Below are positions 52,039-62,334 of a DNA stretch of 64,000 bases, one piece after another. The notes under the pieces are model-generated. The model searched no databases. It was not told where the DNA came from and saw only the letters and a program-made list of their open reading frames with translations. This stretch comes from Bacteroidota bacterium (GTDB taxonomy: Bacteria; Bacteroidota; Bacteroidia; Chitinophagales; Chitinophagaceae). The position numbers and the translations under genes were made by a program. The stretch lies in NCBI GenBank assembly GCA_005882315.1, contig VBAR01000001.1, forward strand, positions 631,736-695,735, given 5' to 3'. Position 1 is the first letter of the stretch. Each line of letters opens with the position of its first letter.

Positions 52039-55000
52039 TTATAGTTTCTGAATTTTAATTCTTTTATCGATACCAGCGCCTGTGAGTTTTATGTAATAAG
52101 AACCCGCTGAAAGATTTTTCATAGGAATGACTAATTGATTATTAGCGCCTTTTTTCACTGAAATCTGGTTATATAATATTATACGTCCTGTATTATCATA
52201 CAATGACCATTGAACATTTCCATTGTTAACCGCTGTAATAGATACAGTAGTTGTGTTATGAACCGGGTTTGGAGCTACAGTTATTTTTCCTGTAATATCC
52301 GCCAGTGAAACACTTATTATTTTTGAGTATTTGGAAGAGCCATCAGCATCTACCATTTTAAGGCGATAATAAATAACCGGAGCTTGCAGGTTAGTAATAT
52401 CATTGTCAGTATAATTATACTCATTCACATTATTCGATGTTCCATGAGCATTTACCTGGCCTATATTACTAAAGCTTGCTCCATCTACACTTCTTTCAAC
52501 CACAAAATGAGAAGCGTTTATTTCATTCTCAGTTTTCCAATTCAACAATACTGAATTATTTGATTGTAATGTGCCTGTAAATGTGAGCAGACCTAACGGT
52601 AATACAGTCATGTTGCTGCTCGCAAAATAGAAAGATGAAAATGAAGGGATATTTGTTTGCAATACATATCCATTAGTTCCATGCTGTAAGTCTGCAAGGA
52701 TGGTGTTTGTTGGAGCAAACATTGTTGTGGCCGTTAATACAGCCGGACTACAAGGATCACCATTTTTCAAAATTTTCAAGTCGTTGATAGAAGAGACACC
52801 ACTCAACGGATCTAAATCCAGCGCATCAAACTCTGCTTTCGAAATATACAGTCTTATTTTTACCAATGGTGAACCTGATGGCAAAGTAGGCTGAAACTGT
52901 GGGGTGATAGTTATGTTTCTATCTAAATACTTTGTTCCACCAGCACTTCTTATTCCTCCTGATTTTTTATAGAATGATGAAGTTACAGTGCCAAGTTTAT
53001 TTCCATTGGCATTTATTTCAGCCATTATATTTCCATCAGGACCAGTGATAGGTACCCACAAACTAGTATTGCCATTAGCTGAATCAATAATAACTGTTGT
53101 ACCAGTATTACAGGTATTTGCAGTGCCATTAGTAACATCAATTGATTCTGAGATAGTACTCCCGGCAAGGGCTGTTGCAGCTGCTGAATAACCCAAAAAT
53201 TCATACCGCACTACACAGCCTAAACAATCTGCAACAACATCAGGGGGGTTGCCAACCGTAGCTGCAGAACCAGCAGCACTTCTATCCATAGACAAATAAA
53301 TATCTCTTCCATTGGGTGAAAATGCCATATCTCTGTAACGGTTACCACTCTGAAAATAAGTGGCAGTATCGGCGCCTGCAGTTGGTATAACTGCAGTGCC
53401 CGTTGCATTAAGCTTTAATCGTATCGCTCTTCCCCATTTTAAACCAGCAACCAGCAAAGTATTTTTCCAACCTGGGATATATGTATTTGCATAATGGCCT
53501 AAACCAGACCATGCTTCTGAATGCCAGCCAGAACCATTTGGGGTTGTTCCTGCACTCCAAATACTTGAGATTGATCCTGGACCTGATGCAGGGCCGGGAT
53601 AAGCAGAAAATAATGGGTCTTTATAAGCGCCATACTGGAGTGCATGTGCATTAATAGTATCCATGTTTGTTACTTCATTACCAATAGGCGGGCAGGCACC
53701 AACAGCTGCAGCCTGGCCATCGACAGTATAAGTAGCGTCATTATAGCCAAAGGGTACTCCCGCTGAAATACTAGTGCTTAATCCTGGTGTTGTAGTACCA
53801 TTATAATTACCATCTGCATAGCCTATTATTAAAGGGTGACCATAATTTTTAAACCCTTGAATTATATTTATTTCATCATCACTAAAAGCGCCATGAGATG
53901 CTCCATATAAAATATTAAGTTGAGGGTTATACGCAAAGCCCTGGTTGTTTCTGATTCCGGTACACCATACTGCACTTTTGCCTACAATTGGTGCTATATC
54001 ATTATAAGGGTTAGTAGCCGGTATCCATTTTTGATTACCTGATCCTGAACAGGTATCATCCAATGCAAAACGTAAGATTTTTCCTTCATAAGAATTTATT
54101 CTCTGTGCTTTGTTCGGGCGGGTTACGTTAGCAGATGTTGGAAACTGCTGGCCTGCGCCCATATCGCCTGCTGCATAAAATAAATAGTAATCTGAACCAC
54201 CTTGTGTCATAGGGGCAATGATCATTCTTTGAGAATTATGATCCCCGCTTCCGGGTATAGTATCGCATATAGCTACCGGTGATTCTAACCTGTTGGTATT
54301 TGTATTATAAAAAAAGCGAACAATCCTGTTTGTATAAGCTACACCTGATATCCATGTATGTACATACGAAACATACACATAATTTTCGCCACCTGCTGCA
54401 CCAGTAAAGTTTGGATGTAATGCCAAACCTGCAAAACCTCCCTGTGGATTATGCGCTGCAATATCAAACTGTGCGTTGAATGGTTGATCTGCTACTGGCA
54501 AAAATGTACTTCCCTGGGAAATATCAAGCACAACTTGTTTAGCACCGGTAACAGGGTTCATTCTATTTACCTTATAACCTTTTGCTTCTGTGATCCATAA
54601 ATAATTATCCTGTCCATAAGTAATTTCCCAGGGATCTGCAAGTGCATTAGCCGGCGATATTATTGTTTGCCTGTAAACTTCATTCATTTTACCAGCAGTA
54701 ATGTTTGCTCTTGCAGGCGATGATACAAGGATACTAAAGTTATTACCAGCCCCTCCTACTGCAGGGGTAGTTAAATACGCAGCAGATGAGTACACCCTTA
54801 CATAATATTGTGTTGATGTTAATAATCCACCCGTTATAGTTATTTCTTCCTGCCCACATGCAATACTTGTTAAACTGCCGCAAGCACCAGAGTATAATTG
54901 TAACATGGCACCATTTGCTTTTAATAATGAACCGGGTGTTAAACTAATACTGGCATAAGTTTGAGTAGCACTTGTTGTAAACTTGTACCAAACATCATCA

Positions 55001-55617
55001 TCTGGTATGCCGGTAGCACAACCCGCTGTTGCTGTACTTGCCGAAGCGTTTTGTACAGTGCCTGCATTATTTGCAGTTCCTATTGTAAGATTTACAGCGT
55101 TTACACAATCATCATTTGCGGGTGCTGCTGTATAAGAAACGCAAACAACATAATTCCAGCTGGCTGCTGTGCCTCCGGTTGGATTGGTTGTACTATACAC
55201 TCTGAATAAATATTCTGTATTGGGGATGAGGTTTGTAAGCGATAAACCTGCAGCACCTTCAGGTGCTACTCCCAAAGAACCCGTTAAATCTGTTGGGCAT
55301 GTATTTGATGGGAATGCTTCTATAAAAAAGTTAGCAGGAGATAAATTAGCTCCGGCAGAAGACGGTATTGATACTACAACATTTCGAATATTGGCTGGTG
55401 TAGTAAACTTAAACCAGGCATCATAGTTACCTGCTCCCAAGCCCGCAGTAACATTAGCAGTTTGAAGACTATATGTTGTTGCAGGACAAGCACCGGTAAC
55501 AGGTACAATGTTAAAGGCACCAGAACATACATTATTAGCGCCAACCTGGGCAAATAATGAGAATGAAGAAAATAAAATTGAAAATAGTAGTGTGAAAACT
55601 TTGGTGGAGTTTCTCAT
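52039..55617 (-). CDS. T9SS-exported glucose/sorbosone dehydrogenase-type protein with PPC-like domains
   Basis: A 1192-residue secreted protein. Signal peptide MRNSTKVFTLLFSILFSSFSLFAQ; two PPC-like beta domains (about 26-165 and 168-300, the second with NDDCVNAVNL and DDDVWYKFTTSAT). A beta-propeller of the glucose/sorbosone dehydrogenase family follows (about 310-850: DPWEITYGQDNYLWITEAKGYKV, GFAGLALHPNF, IPGSGDHNSQR, GDMGAGQQ, FKNYGHPLIIGYADG). After a linker, an FnIII-like domain (LLTFTGTLQSNNSVLLNWKTENEINASHFVVERS) and the T9SS tail (VAPNPVHNTTTVSI...GSYYIKLTG) end it. The propeller motifs match those of the 881-residue protein nearby. A candidate -7 box TACTTTTG lies at 55634-55641. 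Confidence 0.85.
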   Translation of the reverse strand: MRNSTKVFTLLFSILFSSFSLFAQVGANNVCSGAFNIVPVTGACPATTYSLQTANVTAGLGAGNYDAWFKFTTPANIRNVVVSIPSSAGANLSPANFFIEAFPSNTCPTDLTGSLGVAPEGAAGLSLTNLIPNTEYLFRVYSTTNPTGGTAASWNYVVCVSYTAAPANDDCVNAVNLTIGTANNAGTVQNASASTATAGCATGIPDDDVWYKFTTSATQTYASISLTPGSLLKANGAMLQLYSGACGSLTSIACGQEEITITGGLLTSTQYYVRVYSSAAYLTTPAVGGAGNNFSILVSSPARANITAGKMNEVYRQTIISPANALADPWEITYGQDNYLWITEAKGYKVNRMNPVTGAKQVVLDISQGSTFLPVADQPFNAQFDIAAHNPQGGFAGLALHPNFTGAAGGENYVYVSYVHTWISGVAYTNRIVRFFYNTNTNRLESPVAICDTIPGSGDHNSQRMIIAPMTQGGSDYYLFYAAGDMGAGQQFPTSANVTRPNKAQRINSYEGKILRFALDDTCSGSGNQKWIPATNPYNDIAPIVGKSAVWCTGIRNNQGFAYNPQLNILYGASHGAFSDDEINIIQGFKNYGHPLIIGYADGNYNGTTTPGLSTSISAGVPFGYNDATYTVDGQAAAVGACPPIGNEVTNMDTINAHALQYGAYKDPLFSAYPGPASGPGSISSIWSAGTTPNGSGWHSEAWSGLGHYANTYIPGWKNTLLVAGLKWGRAIRLKLNATGTAVIPTAGADTATYFQSGNRYRDMAFSPNGRDIYLSMDRSAAGSAATVGNPPDVVADCLGCVVRYEFLGYSAAATALAGSTISESIDVTNGTANTCNTGTTVIIDSANGNTSLWVPITGPDGNIMAEINANGNKLGTVTSSFYKKSGGIRSAGGTKYLDRNITITPQFQPTLPSGSPLVKIRLYISKAEFDALDLDPLSGVSSINDLKILKNGDPCSPAVLTATTMFAPTNTILADLQHGTNGYVLQTNIPSFSSFYFASSNMTVLPLGLLTFTGTLQSNNSVLLNWKTENEINASHFVVERSVDGASFSNIGQVNAHGTSNNVNEYNYTDNDITNLQAPVIYYRLKMVDADGSSKYSKIISVSLADITGKITVAPNPVHNTTTVSITAVNNGNVQWSLYDNTGRIILYNQISVKKGANNQLVIPMKNLSAGSYYIKLTGAGIDKRIKIQKL

Positions 55618-55633
55618 AAAAATTGGATTTCGC

Positions 55634-55641
55634 CAAAAGTA
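55634..55641 (-). promoter_or_regulatory. Candidate -7 box for the 1192-residue protein gene
   Basis: On the minus strand the sequence is TACTTTTG, an exact TAnnTTTG, 16 bases before the ATG at 55617. No clear -33 TTTG at 19 bases. Confidence 0.4.
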
Positions 55642-55794
55642 TAAATCAATAAAATATTTTCCTTGAGCACTAATACCTTTTTTTTAATCGTATTTATACC
55701 TATATAAATAAAGCACTTCCGCTATTGGCAAACATCTGATCTTAGACTTATTTTGTTGTCGCTCTATCCTTTAAAAACCTAAGAAGTCCAATAT

Positions 55795-58700
55795 ATGAAA
55801 CCTATGTACCCGAACCAGGTGCTCTTCAGCAAAACTGCACTGTTTTTTTTATTCAGTTTATTTATTTCATTCAGCGCTTTTGCACAACCATCTAATGATA
55901 ATTGTTCTGGTGCAACAACTCTTACATCAAATACTTCCTGTAACAATATCCAATATCGTTTGAAGAATGCTACAGCCAGTTCGGGTCTTCCCGTTGGATG
56001 TGAGGCTGGCGGTCCCCATTATGATGTTTGGTTTCGATTCACTGCTCAAGCGACTTCTCAAACTGTAACGATAAGCAGTCTTCAAAGCAGTTTCACAAAT
56101 CCTGAAATACAATTATACAGTGGCAGCTGCGGTTCATTAGCTTCTATTGTATGTGGTACTACAACAATGACAGGAACAGGTTTGACGATCGGTAATACTT
56201 ATTATATCCGTGTTTCAAATATTGGTTCATCAATTTCATCAAACGACAGGTTTGATATTTGTGTTACCCATCCAAATCCTCCACCATCAAATGATAATTG
56301 TAGTGGGGCAACAACATTAACTTCAGGTTATTCATGTAATAGCACTACCGGCAATCTTAGATACGCAACAAGTAATGGCCCTGCAGGTGCATGTGGTGGT
56401 GCTACATTAACTACAACTTATGATGTATGGTACAGATTCCAGGCGGTAAATGATTCACAAACTGTTACAATAGGAAGCCTTGGCGCCAAACTCACTGCCA
56501 CCACTACCTATATGGAAGTATTTAGCGGTACATGCGGAAGTTTAACTTCAATTGCAGGTTGTTTGGATGTATCCGGCGCAAACGCAAGAAGAACTTTGCC
56601 TCCCCTTGTTGTTGGTAATTTTTATTATATAAGATTATATGTTCAAACCAATCCGAATACTGGAACATCAAGCGATTGGAATTTTGATATTTGCGTGCAA
56701 CATCCTCCAGCTAATGACGAGTGTGCAGGAGCTATTGGATTAACGGCACCTTCTCTTACATGTAATGCTACTTCTGGTTCATTTACATTAGCGACCGCTT
56801 CTTCAATAGCTTGGGCAGGAGCATGTGGCGTCGGACCTTATTATGATCTTTGGTACAGTTTTGTGGCTAATGCTTCACCAACACATATTATAACCTTAGG
56901 CAGTCTTGGTTCAAGCCTAAATTCAGCAAATTTAAGATTACAATTATTCAGCGGAACCTGTGCTGGTCTTACTTCTTTAAACTGTGCATCCGGAGTAACT
57001 TCATTAACACAGGGCGGCCTTATCAACGGAACTACATATTATGTTAGGGTTGGATATACCAATTATCAATTAGCTTCTGGTAATGGTGCAAACTTTACAA
57101 TATGTGTTACAACAGTTGCAGCTCCACCATCTAATGATCAGTGTTCTGGTGCGATATTGCTTACAAGCAGTACAACTTGTTCAATTATATCTGGTACAAT
57201 ACATAATGCCACTCCAAGTTCTCCTGTAGTACCCGGTTCCTGTGGTATTGGTACTGCACCGGATGTTTGGTATAGTTTCGTGGCTCAGACTGCTTATCCT
57301 CAAATTCAATTAAGTGGTATTGGAAGTAATTTGCAAACCAATGGCCGTATACAGCTACTGACAGGCAGTTGCGGATCATTTTCTACAGTGGGTACTTGTC
57401 ATAGTATACCTACTGCTACTACTACTACTATAAATACTACTACAAACCCCGGAGGTGCGGGACTTACTGTAGGCCAGACTTATTATATCAGGATAACCCA
57501 TAATACGCTTTCATCAATAACAAACAATGGCAATTTTAATATATGTATTACAGACCCTGCTTCATCGTTAACCGCAATACTAGATTACTCTAAAAGCTAT
57601 GTAAACTTGAGTGACTCAGCTACAGGTGGTACAATAGATCCGGGAGATATTTTAGAAATAAGGGCTACACTGGTTGTCAGACCAAATGGAGCTGTAAGAG
57701 CTATCGATAGTGTCGCTTTTTACGATACATTGAAAGCGGGTGGCGGTTTGCATTATTTAGATTCTATTGCCTTAAGAACAAATGAAGGAAAACTTTACAA
57801 ATATTTTACAGAAAGTAGCTCCACCGCAGATGCAGGATGGCTGACTACAGGTGGTGCAGGAACGGATACCACTATTCAAATCAACATGGGGCTCGGAGCG
57901 ACAAGAACAGCAAGAGGTAAATTAAATAATATTTCCAGGCCAAGATTTAATAGCGCACCTACGAGTGCCAATTGTATTATTCTTGCCACTTACCGGGTTG
58001 TTGTAAATGCATCTTATGGACAGAAAGTAAATTTTGGAGGCGGTGCATTCAGCTATCGTGATTCGACTACTGGTGTGTATTCAACTATCCAATTCCCCGA
58101 TGATAGTATTATGATTTTTCAAAGTCCCGGTGCATGCCAGAACAGTGTTTCTCAATCAAATATTTTAGGTGATGAGGTTAATGGCACATTCGGGGTTCCA
58201 GCTGTTTTATCAGGCACTTCGCAAAACAGAGCTCCATCTACAAGCACCAACTATAATTATACAACATTTGGGGCAAGTACTCCACAGGATTACGATTATG
58301 GAATTGCGAATAATACCAGTGCTACAGGAAGCACCAACCAATTATTAGCTAAATCCAATGCTGCACGGGTTCACGGCGTTTGGGATATCACTGGTGATCA
58401 TACCGGCGCTACAAACACTGCTAAAGGTAATTTGCCATGTAATAACGGTGGTTCAATCAGTTCTACCAATACATGTGGATACATGCTGGCAATTAACTCC
58501 TCGTTTCGTACAGACGTAGCGTTTGATTTTAATGTTTCAGGAGCCTGTCCTAATACTTACTATGAGATATCAGCCTGGTTTAAAAATATTTGCTATAAAT
58601 GCGGATGTGATTCTCTTGGTCGTTTTACAAGCGGTGCAGGTTATATTCCAACAAACCCAGGTGACTCAGCTGGTGTCAAGCCCAATATCGCATTTTCAAT

Positions 58701-59844
58701 AGATGGTGTGGATTATTATACCACTGGTAACTTAAGGTACTGGGGATTGGGTGGAACTCAATCCGGATCAGATACCCTGAATAAATGGGTACAAAGATCC
58801 TTTGTATATAAAACCGGACCATCTCAAACGGGTTTTGCTATGACACTTCGAAACAATGCACCGGGAGGAGGTGGTAATGACTGGGCGATCGATGATATAG
58901 CATTAAAGACCTGTACACCAACCATGAACTATAGCCCGAGTTATAGTCCTACCGTTTGCGAAAATAACATGGTTACAATTTATGATACGGTGCGATGCTA
59001 TTATGATACTTATGTTGAATATAAATGGCAATACAGTTCAGATGGAGGAGCTTCCTGGACAGATGTAGGCTCAGCCGGAACAGGTACACCCTTTTGGAAT
59101 GGTACCCAATGGGAATATGTAGCCAGCTACACCATACCACCGGCTTATACTACAGCAGCAAACGATGGTGATATGTACAGATTGGTAGTAGCAACAACAA
59201 CTGCTAACCTTTCCTCAGCCACCTGCAACTTTACAGATGTTGTAAATATATCACTGGATGTATTGATCGGTTGCGGGCCACCATTGAAGACCGACCTGAT
59301 CTCAATAGCCGGCAAATTAAATGATGATAAGGCTAAAATAACGTGGGTAACAACTAAAGAAGAAGAACCTGTTAACTTCCAATTACAAAGAAGTGATGAC
59401 GGAAATAGTTTTCATACGATTGCTACTGTAAATGGGTATAACAATATAAATACCGAGAATAATACATATAGCCATGATGATCCCACTTCAGTAACTACAA
59501 AAGTTTACTACCGTGTTATTATGTTCACCAACAGCGGCACCAAAAAATATTCAAGGATCATCCAATTAAGCCCGGGCACAAAAGATTTTGGCTTAGGCAT
59601 TGTGGTTAATCCGTTCAGTTCTGAACTGCAGTATGAAATAGTAACACCGCAAACAGGTATTGCCACAACAGAGTTGATCGATCAGTATGGTATAACTGTT
59701 CGCAGGCAAACACAGCGGATCGACGGCGGTGTAAATGCATTAAGAATAACTTCAACTGAAAAACTGCCTGCTGGTATTTATACACTCAAGGTATCAATGA
59801 ACGGAAGTTTTGTAGTACGAAGAGTGGTCAAAGGAACTTACTAA
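55795..59844 (+). CDS. T9SS-exported protein with four tandem PPC-like domains
   Basis: A 1349-residue secreted protein transcribed divergently from the previous gene. A signal peptide (to about residue 31, SFSAFAQ) is followed by four tandem PPC-like repeats of roughly 135 residues. They start at SNDNCSGATTL (about 33), SNDNCSGATTL (about 164), ANDECAGAIGL (about 304) and SNDQCSGAILL (about 445). Each has a DVW(F/Y)xF or DLWYSF core and a Y(Y/F)(I/V)R end. A DUF11-like stretch (about 590-780), a jelly-roll-like region (about 780-1040) with WAIDDIALKTC, and an Ig-like segment (CENNMVTIYDTV...YKWQYSSDGGASW) follow. It ends with an FnIII-like domain and a T9SS tail (GIVVNPFSSELQYEIV...GIYTLKVSM). 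No catalytic motif seen; probably an adhesin or structural surface protein. Confidence 0.8.
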   Translation: MKPMYPNQVLFSKTALFFLFSLFISFSAFAQPSNDNCSGATTLTSNTSCNNIQYRLKNATASSGLPVGCEAGGPHYDVWFRFTAQATSQTVTISSLQSSFTNPEIQLYSGSCGSLASIVCGTTTMTGTGLTIGNTYYIRVSNIGSSISSNDRFDICVTHPNPPPSNDNCSGATTLTSGYSCNSTTGNLRYATSNGPAGACGGATLTTTYDVWYRFQAVNDSQTVTIGSLGAKLTATTTYMEVFSGTCGSLTSIAGCLDVSGANARRTLPPLVVGNFYYIRLYVQTNPNTGTSSDWNFDICVQHPPANDECAGAIGLTAPSLTCNATSGSFTLATASSIAWAGACGVGPYYDLWYSFVANASPTHIITLGSLGSSLNSANLRLQLFSGTCAGLTSLNCASGVTSLTQGGLINGTTYYVRVGYTNYQLASGNGANFTICVTTVAAPPSNDQCSGAILLTSSTTCSIISGTIHNATPSSPVVPGSCGIGTAPDVWYSFVAQTAYPQIQLSGIGSNLQTNGRIQLLTGSCGSFSTVGTCHSIPTATTTTINTTTNPGGAGLTVGQTYYIRITHNTLSSITNNGNFNICITDPASSLTAILDYSKSYVNLSDSATGGTIDPGDILEIRATLVVRPNGAVRAIDSVAFYDTLKAGGGLHYLDSIALRTNEGKLYKYFTESSSTADAGWLTTGGAGTDTTIQINMGLGATRTARGKLNNISRPRFNSAPTSANCIILATYRVVVNASYGQKVNFGGGAFSYRDSTTGVYSTIQFPDDSIMIFQSPGACQNSVSQSNILGDEVNGTFGVPAVLSGTSQNRAPSTSTNYNYTTFGASTPQDYDYGIANNTSATGSTNQLLAKSNAARVHGVWDITGDHTGATNTAKGNLPCNNGGSISSTNTCGYMLAINSSFRTDVAFDFNVSGACPNTYYEISAWFKNICYKCGCDSLGRFTSGAGYIPTNPGDSAGVKPNIAFSIDGVDYYTTGNLRYWGLGGTQSGSDTLNKWVQRSFVYKTGPSQTGFAMTLRNNAPGGGGNDWAIDDIALKTCTPTMNYSPSYSPTVCENNMVTIYDTVRCYYDTYVEYKWQYSSDGGASWTDVGSAGTGTPFWNGTQWEYVASYTIPPAYTTAANDGDMYRLVVATTTANLSSATCNFTDVVNISLDVLIGCGPPLKTDLISIAGKLNDDKAKITWVTTKEEEPVNFQLQRSDDGNSFHTIATVNGYNNINTENNTYSHDDPTSVTTKVYYRVIMFTNSGTKKYSRIIQLSPGTKDFGLGIVVNPFSSELQYEIVTPQTGIATTELIDQYGITVRRQTQRIDGGVNALRITSTEKLPAGIYTLKVSMNGSFVVRRVVKGTY

Positions 59845-59870
59845 TTATAATCAATACAAACATTTAAAAT

Positions 59871-59907
59871 AAAACCCGGCTGAATATTCAGCCGGGTTTT
59901 ATTTTTT
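59871..59907 (+). terminator. Intrinsic terminator before pdxA
   Basis: A 30-base perfect palindrome at 59871-59900 with core CCCGGCTGAATATTCAGCC, followed by ATTTTTT. It isolates the giant secreted-protein gene from pdxA. Confidence 0.9.
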
Positions 59908-59969
59908 GAAAATTGCAGACGCCTGTACCATTTCATTTTTGTATTTTTATAAATTAATTCTGCTTAAAT

Positions 59970-61058
59970 ATGACAACCGCGAATAAACCAGTAATCGGCA
60001 TCACTTCAGGCGATCTGAATGGAATAGGCATTGAGTTGATCATTAAAGTATTTTCTGACAGCAGAATACTTGAGCAATGTACCCCTGTTATTTTTTCTTC
60101 TAATAAAGCAATCAATTTCTACAAGAAGTCTGTTCCGGATGCAAATATGAATTATCAGCAGGTAAAGGATCTATCCTATCTCAATCCCAAACAGGTTAAT
60201 ATTTTTAACTGCTGGGAAGAAGAAGTAGCGATCACCCCGGGGCAATTGACTGATACCGGTGGCAGGTATGCAATAAAATCACTGGTTGCTGCTACAAGAG
60301 CATTAAAAGAAAAAAAAATACAAGGATTAGTAACCGCTCCTATTCATAAAAAAAATATTCAATCGCCAGATTTCAGTTATACAGGCCACACTCCTTTTCT
60401 TAAAGATTTTTTTGGCGTGCAGGATGTAGCTATGATGTTATTCTCGGGTAATTTCCGCGTAGCATTGGTTACAGAACATGTGCCTGTACAGGATGTTTCA
60501 AAATACATTACAAAAGAAGCGATATTAAGTAAGCTGAAAATTATCCATACAAGTCTGCAAAAAGATTTTGGAATTGACAAGCCCCGCATTGCTGTATTGG
60601 GTCTGAACCCGCATGCGGGTGATGAAGGATTGGTGGGTAATGAAGAGGAGTCTGTTATTAAACCTGCCATTAAAGATGCAAAGAACAATAATATACTGGC
60701 AGTAGGGCCTTACAGTGCTGATGCTTTTTTTGCAAGACGCCAGTTTGAAAAGTTTGATGCAGTATTAGCTATGTATCACGACCAGGGACTTATTCCTTTC
60801 AAATCATTAGCTATTGATGAAGGTGTTAACTTCACAGCCGGCCTTCCGGAAGTAAGAACCTCTCCCGATCATGGTGTAGCTTTTGACATAGCCGGAAAAA
60901 ACAAAGCCGATGTTTCTTCATTTATGAAAGCAGTGTTTGAATGTATTGATATCATCAATATGAGAAACTTTTATGAAGAGAACCGCAAAAACCCAATAAA
61001 GAAAGTAACACAAACACTGATGGCCAATGCGGAGGATGAGGATATAGAAGAAAATTAA
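59970..61058 (+). CDS. pdxA: 4-hydroxythreonine-4-phosphate dehydrogenase PdxA
   Basis: Catalyses the NAD-dependent oxidation of 4-phosphohydroxy-L-threonine in pyridoxal phosphate synthesis. The 362-residue protein shows IGITSGDLNGIGIELIIK, VTAPIHKKNIQ, the first metal His in YTGHTPFL (about 138), NPHAGDEGLVGNEE (about 213-226) and MYHDQGLIPFKSLA (about 268-281). It ends RTSPDHGVAFDIAGKNKAD. Full length with a short acidic tail. pdxA and rsmA (ksgA) are neighbours in many bacteria; here 13.5 kb of secreted-protein genes separate them. Confidence 0.95.
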   Translation: MTTANKPVIGITSGDLNGIGIELIIKVFSDSRILEQCTPVIFSSNKAINFYKKSVPDANMNYQQVKDLSYLNPKQVNIFNCWEEEVAITPGQLTDTGGRYAIKSLVAATRALKEKKIQGLVTAPIHKKNIQSPDFSYTGHTPFLKDFFGVQDVAMMLFSGNFRVALVTEHVPVQDVSKYITKEAILSKLKIIHTSLQKDFGIDKPRIAVLGLNPHAGDEGLVGNEEESVIKPAIKDAKNNNILAVGPYSADAFFARRQFEKFDAVLAMYHDQGLIPFKSLAIDEGVNFTAGLPEVRTSPDHGVAFDIAGKNKADVSSFMKAVFECIDIINMRNFYEENRKNPIKKVTQTLMANAEDEDIEEN

Positions 61059-61116
61059 TTCCCATCAATAAAACTTCAGCATGTTCATAATTTAACTACT
61101 CAATGTCTGAACTGAA

Positions 61117-61150
61117 AATAAAAAGACTGCAATGCAGTCTTTTTATTTTT
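61117..61150 (+). terminator. Intrinsic terminator after pdxA
   Basis: AAAAGACTGC (61121-61130) pairs with GCAGTCTTTT (61134-61143) around a 3-base loop, followed by TATTTTT. Confidence 0.82.
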
Positions 61151-61639
61151 TATACCTGCCAACTTCTTTTGTAGTAAAATTTCTTACTTGTTTTCGGAAA
61201 CTTACTATGTTGTTATCATTTCTTCTGAAATAAATAAACAAACTGGTCTTTTATTTTCAATTGATATACAGGTGTTATAAAAATACGACATCCTTCTGCG
61301 TATATCTTCTATTATTACTTAGTAAAAGTATATATACGATTATATAAAATAACGATAGCCATCGTGAATTTTCACTACGGAAAATTATGACGTATCAAAA
61401 GTGGATTTTACTTTTACGTCCGTTAAGTAATTAATTCCGTACCCAATGATGATCAACAGCACAATTAACAACTGCTATAGGCAGTATACAATTCCGGCAA
61501 ATTTTTCACTGATCTATTTATTGTATTCATTACACATACACCTGCATGTTCTGCAGACAAATACTTATTTATCTTTTTAAACAAAAACATAACCAAGGCC
61601 ACTAAGCCAAAATTTAATCACCCCTAAAAAAACAAAACA
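61151..61639. other. Long AT-rich intergenic region with a series of hairpins
   Basis: About 490 bases without a gene. Four inverted repeats follow each other between 61299 and 61420: CGTATAT/ATATACG, CGAT/ATCG, AATTTTC/GAAAATT, and a compound stem GACGT-AAAAGT/ACTTTT-ACGTC (61389-61420). It should include the promoter and leader of the next secreted-protein gene. No known RNA family was recognised. Confidence 0.45.
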
Positions 61640-62182
61640 ATGAAACATTTCTTCCTGAAAAGCTTTATGACAGCAGCAGTAGTTGCATCAGCTTTTGTTC
61701 TTTCTTCTTTCAAATCTGTAAAGAATGAAAAAAAACCGACTGCTAATTGCTATACAATTGAACTTGTGAGCAATAATGTTGTTGGTACAAACTTCGAATG
61801 GACATGGAGATTATCAAACCCTAACCCAGGTAATGGTCTTAATGAAACCCTGCAGAATGTAAGCCATTGGGACATTCCATTAGGTGCTCAGGCAGAAGCA
61901 GCATTGGTATCTGCTGAGTATAGCTTTGATGGCATTACGTGGACAAGTGTTTCAATTGAGATGGATCGTGACCCATCTATTAAAACATGTACTACAAATG
62001 ATGTTTTGAAATTTAACGCTGGTACTGTTGGTGCTGAGCCTACCTATTACAGGGCAACTTTCAGCCGTGAGTTTCCAGTTAACCCTAATGCAACATCATA
62101 TATTAAAGCAGGTGTTCGCCAGGGCTGCAATACTTATTACTATTCAGGTGTGGGAATTGATGCTGCACCAAGAAATGATTAA
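61640..62182 (+). CDS. Exported protein of unknown function
   Basis: A 180-residue protein with signal peptide (MKHFFLKSFMTAAVVASAFVLSSF). The mature part is predicted to be beta-rich: NCYTIELVSNNVVGTNFEWTWRLSNPNPGNG, then LQNVSHWDIPLGAQAEAALVSAEYSFDGITW and TYYRATFSREFPVNP. Four Cys in the mature part (ANCYT, KTCTT, QGCNT and one more if counted from the signal boundary) could allow disulfides. No T9SS tail. Not recognised as a named family. It has its own terminator and a long upstream gap, so it is a single-gene unit. Confidence 0.7.
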   Translation: MKHFFLKSFMTAAVVASAFVLSSFKSVKNEKKPTANCYTIELVSNNVVGTNFEWTWRLSNPNPGNGLNETLQNVSHWDIPLGAQAEAALVSAEYSFDGITWTSVSIEMDRDPSIKTCTTNDVLKFNAGTVGAEPTYYRATFSREFPVNPNATSYIKAGVRQGCNTYYYSGVGIDAAPRND

Positions 62183-62197
62183 TTCCTGAAATTGAAA

Positions 62198-62243
62198 ATA
62201 AAAAAGCTGTCCCTTACTTTAAACTGAGAACAGCTTTTTTATT
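62198..62243 (+). terminator. Intrinsic terminator after the 180-residue protein gene
   Basis: AAAAGCTGT (about 62202-62210) pairs with ACAGCTTTT (62230-62238) across a 19-base loop, and is followed by further T. Confidence 0.65.
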
Positions 62244-62334
62244 TCCTTTCGAAATTCATAACAAGAGTGATCTCGTTTTTTTAACTGATTTGCTTAGTTG
62301 TTATAAAACATTCGAAACCTAATACTCCGTACCA

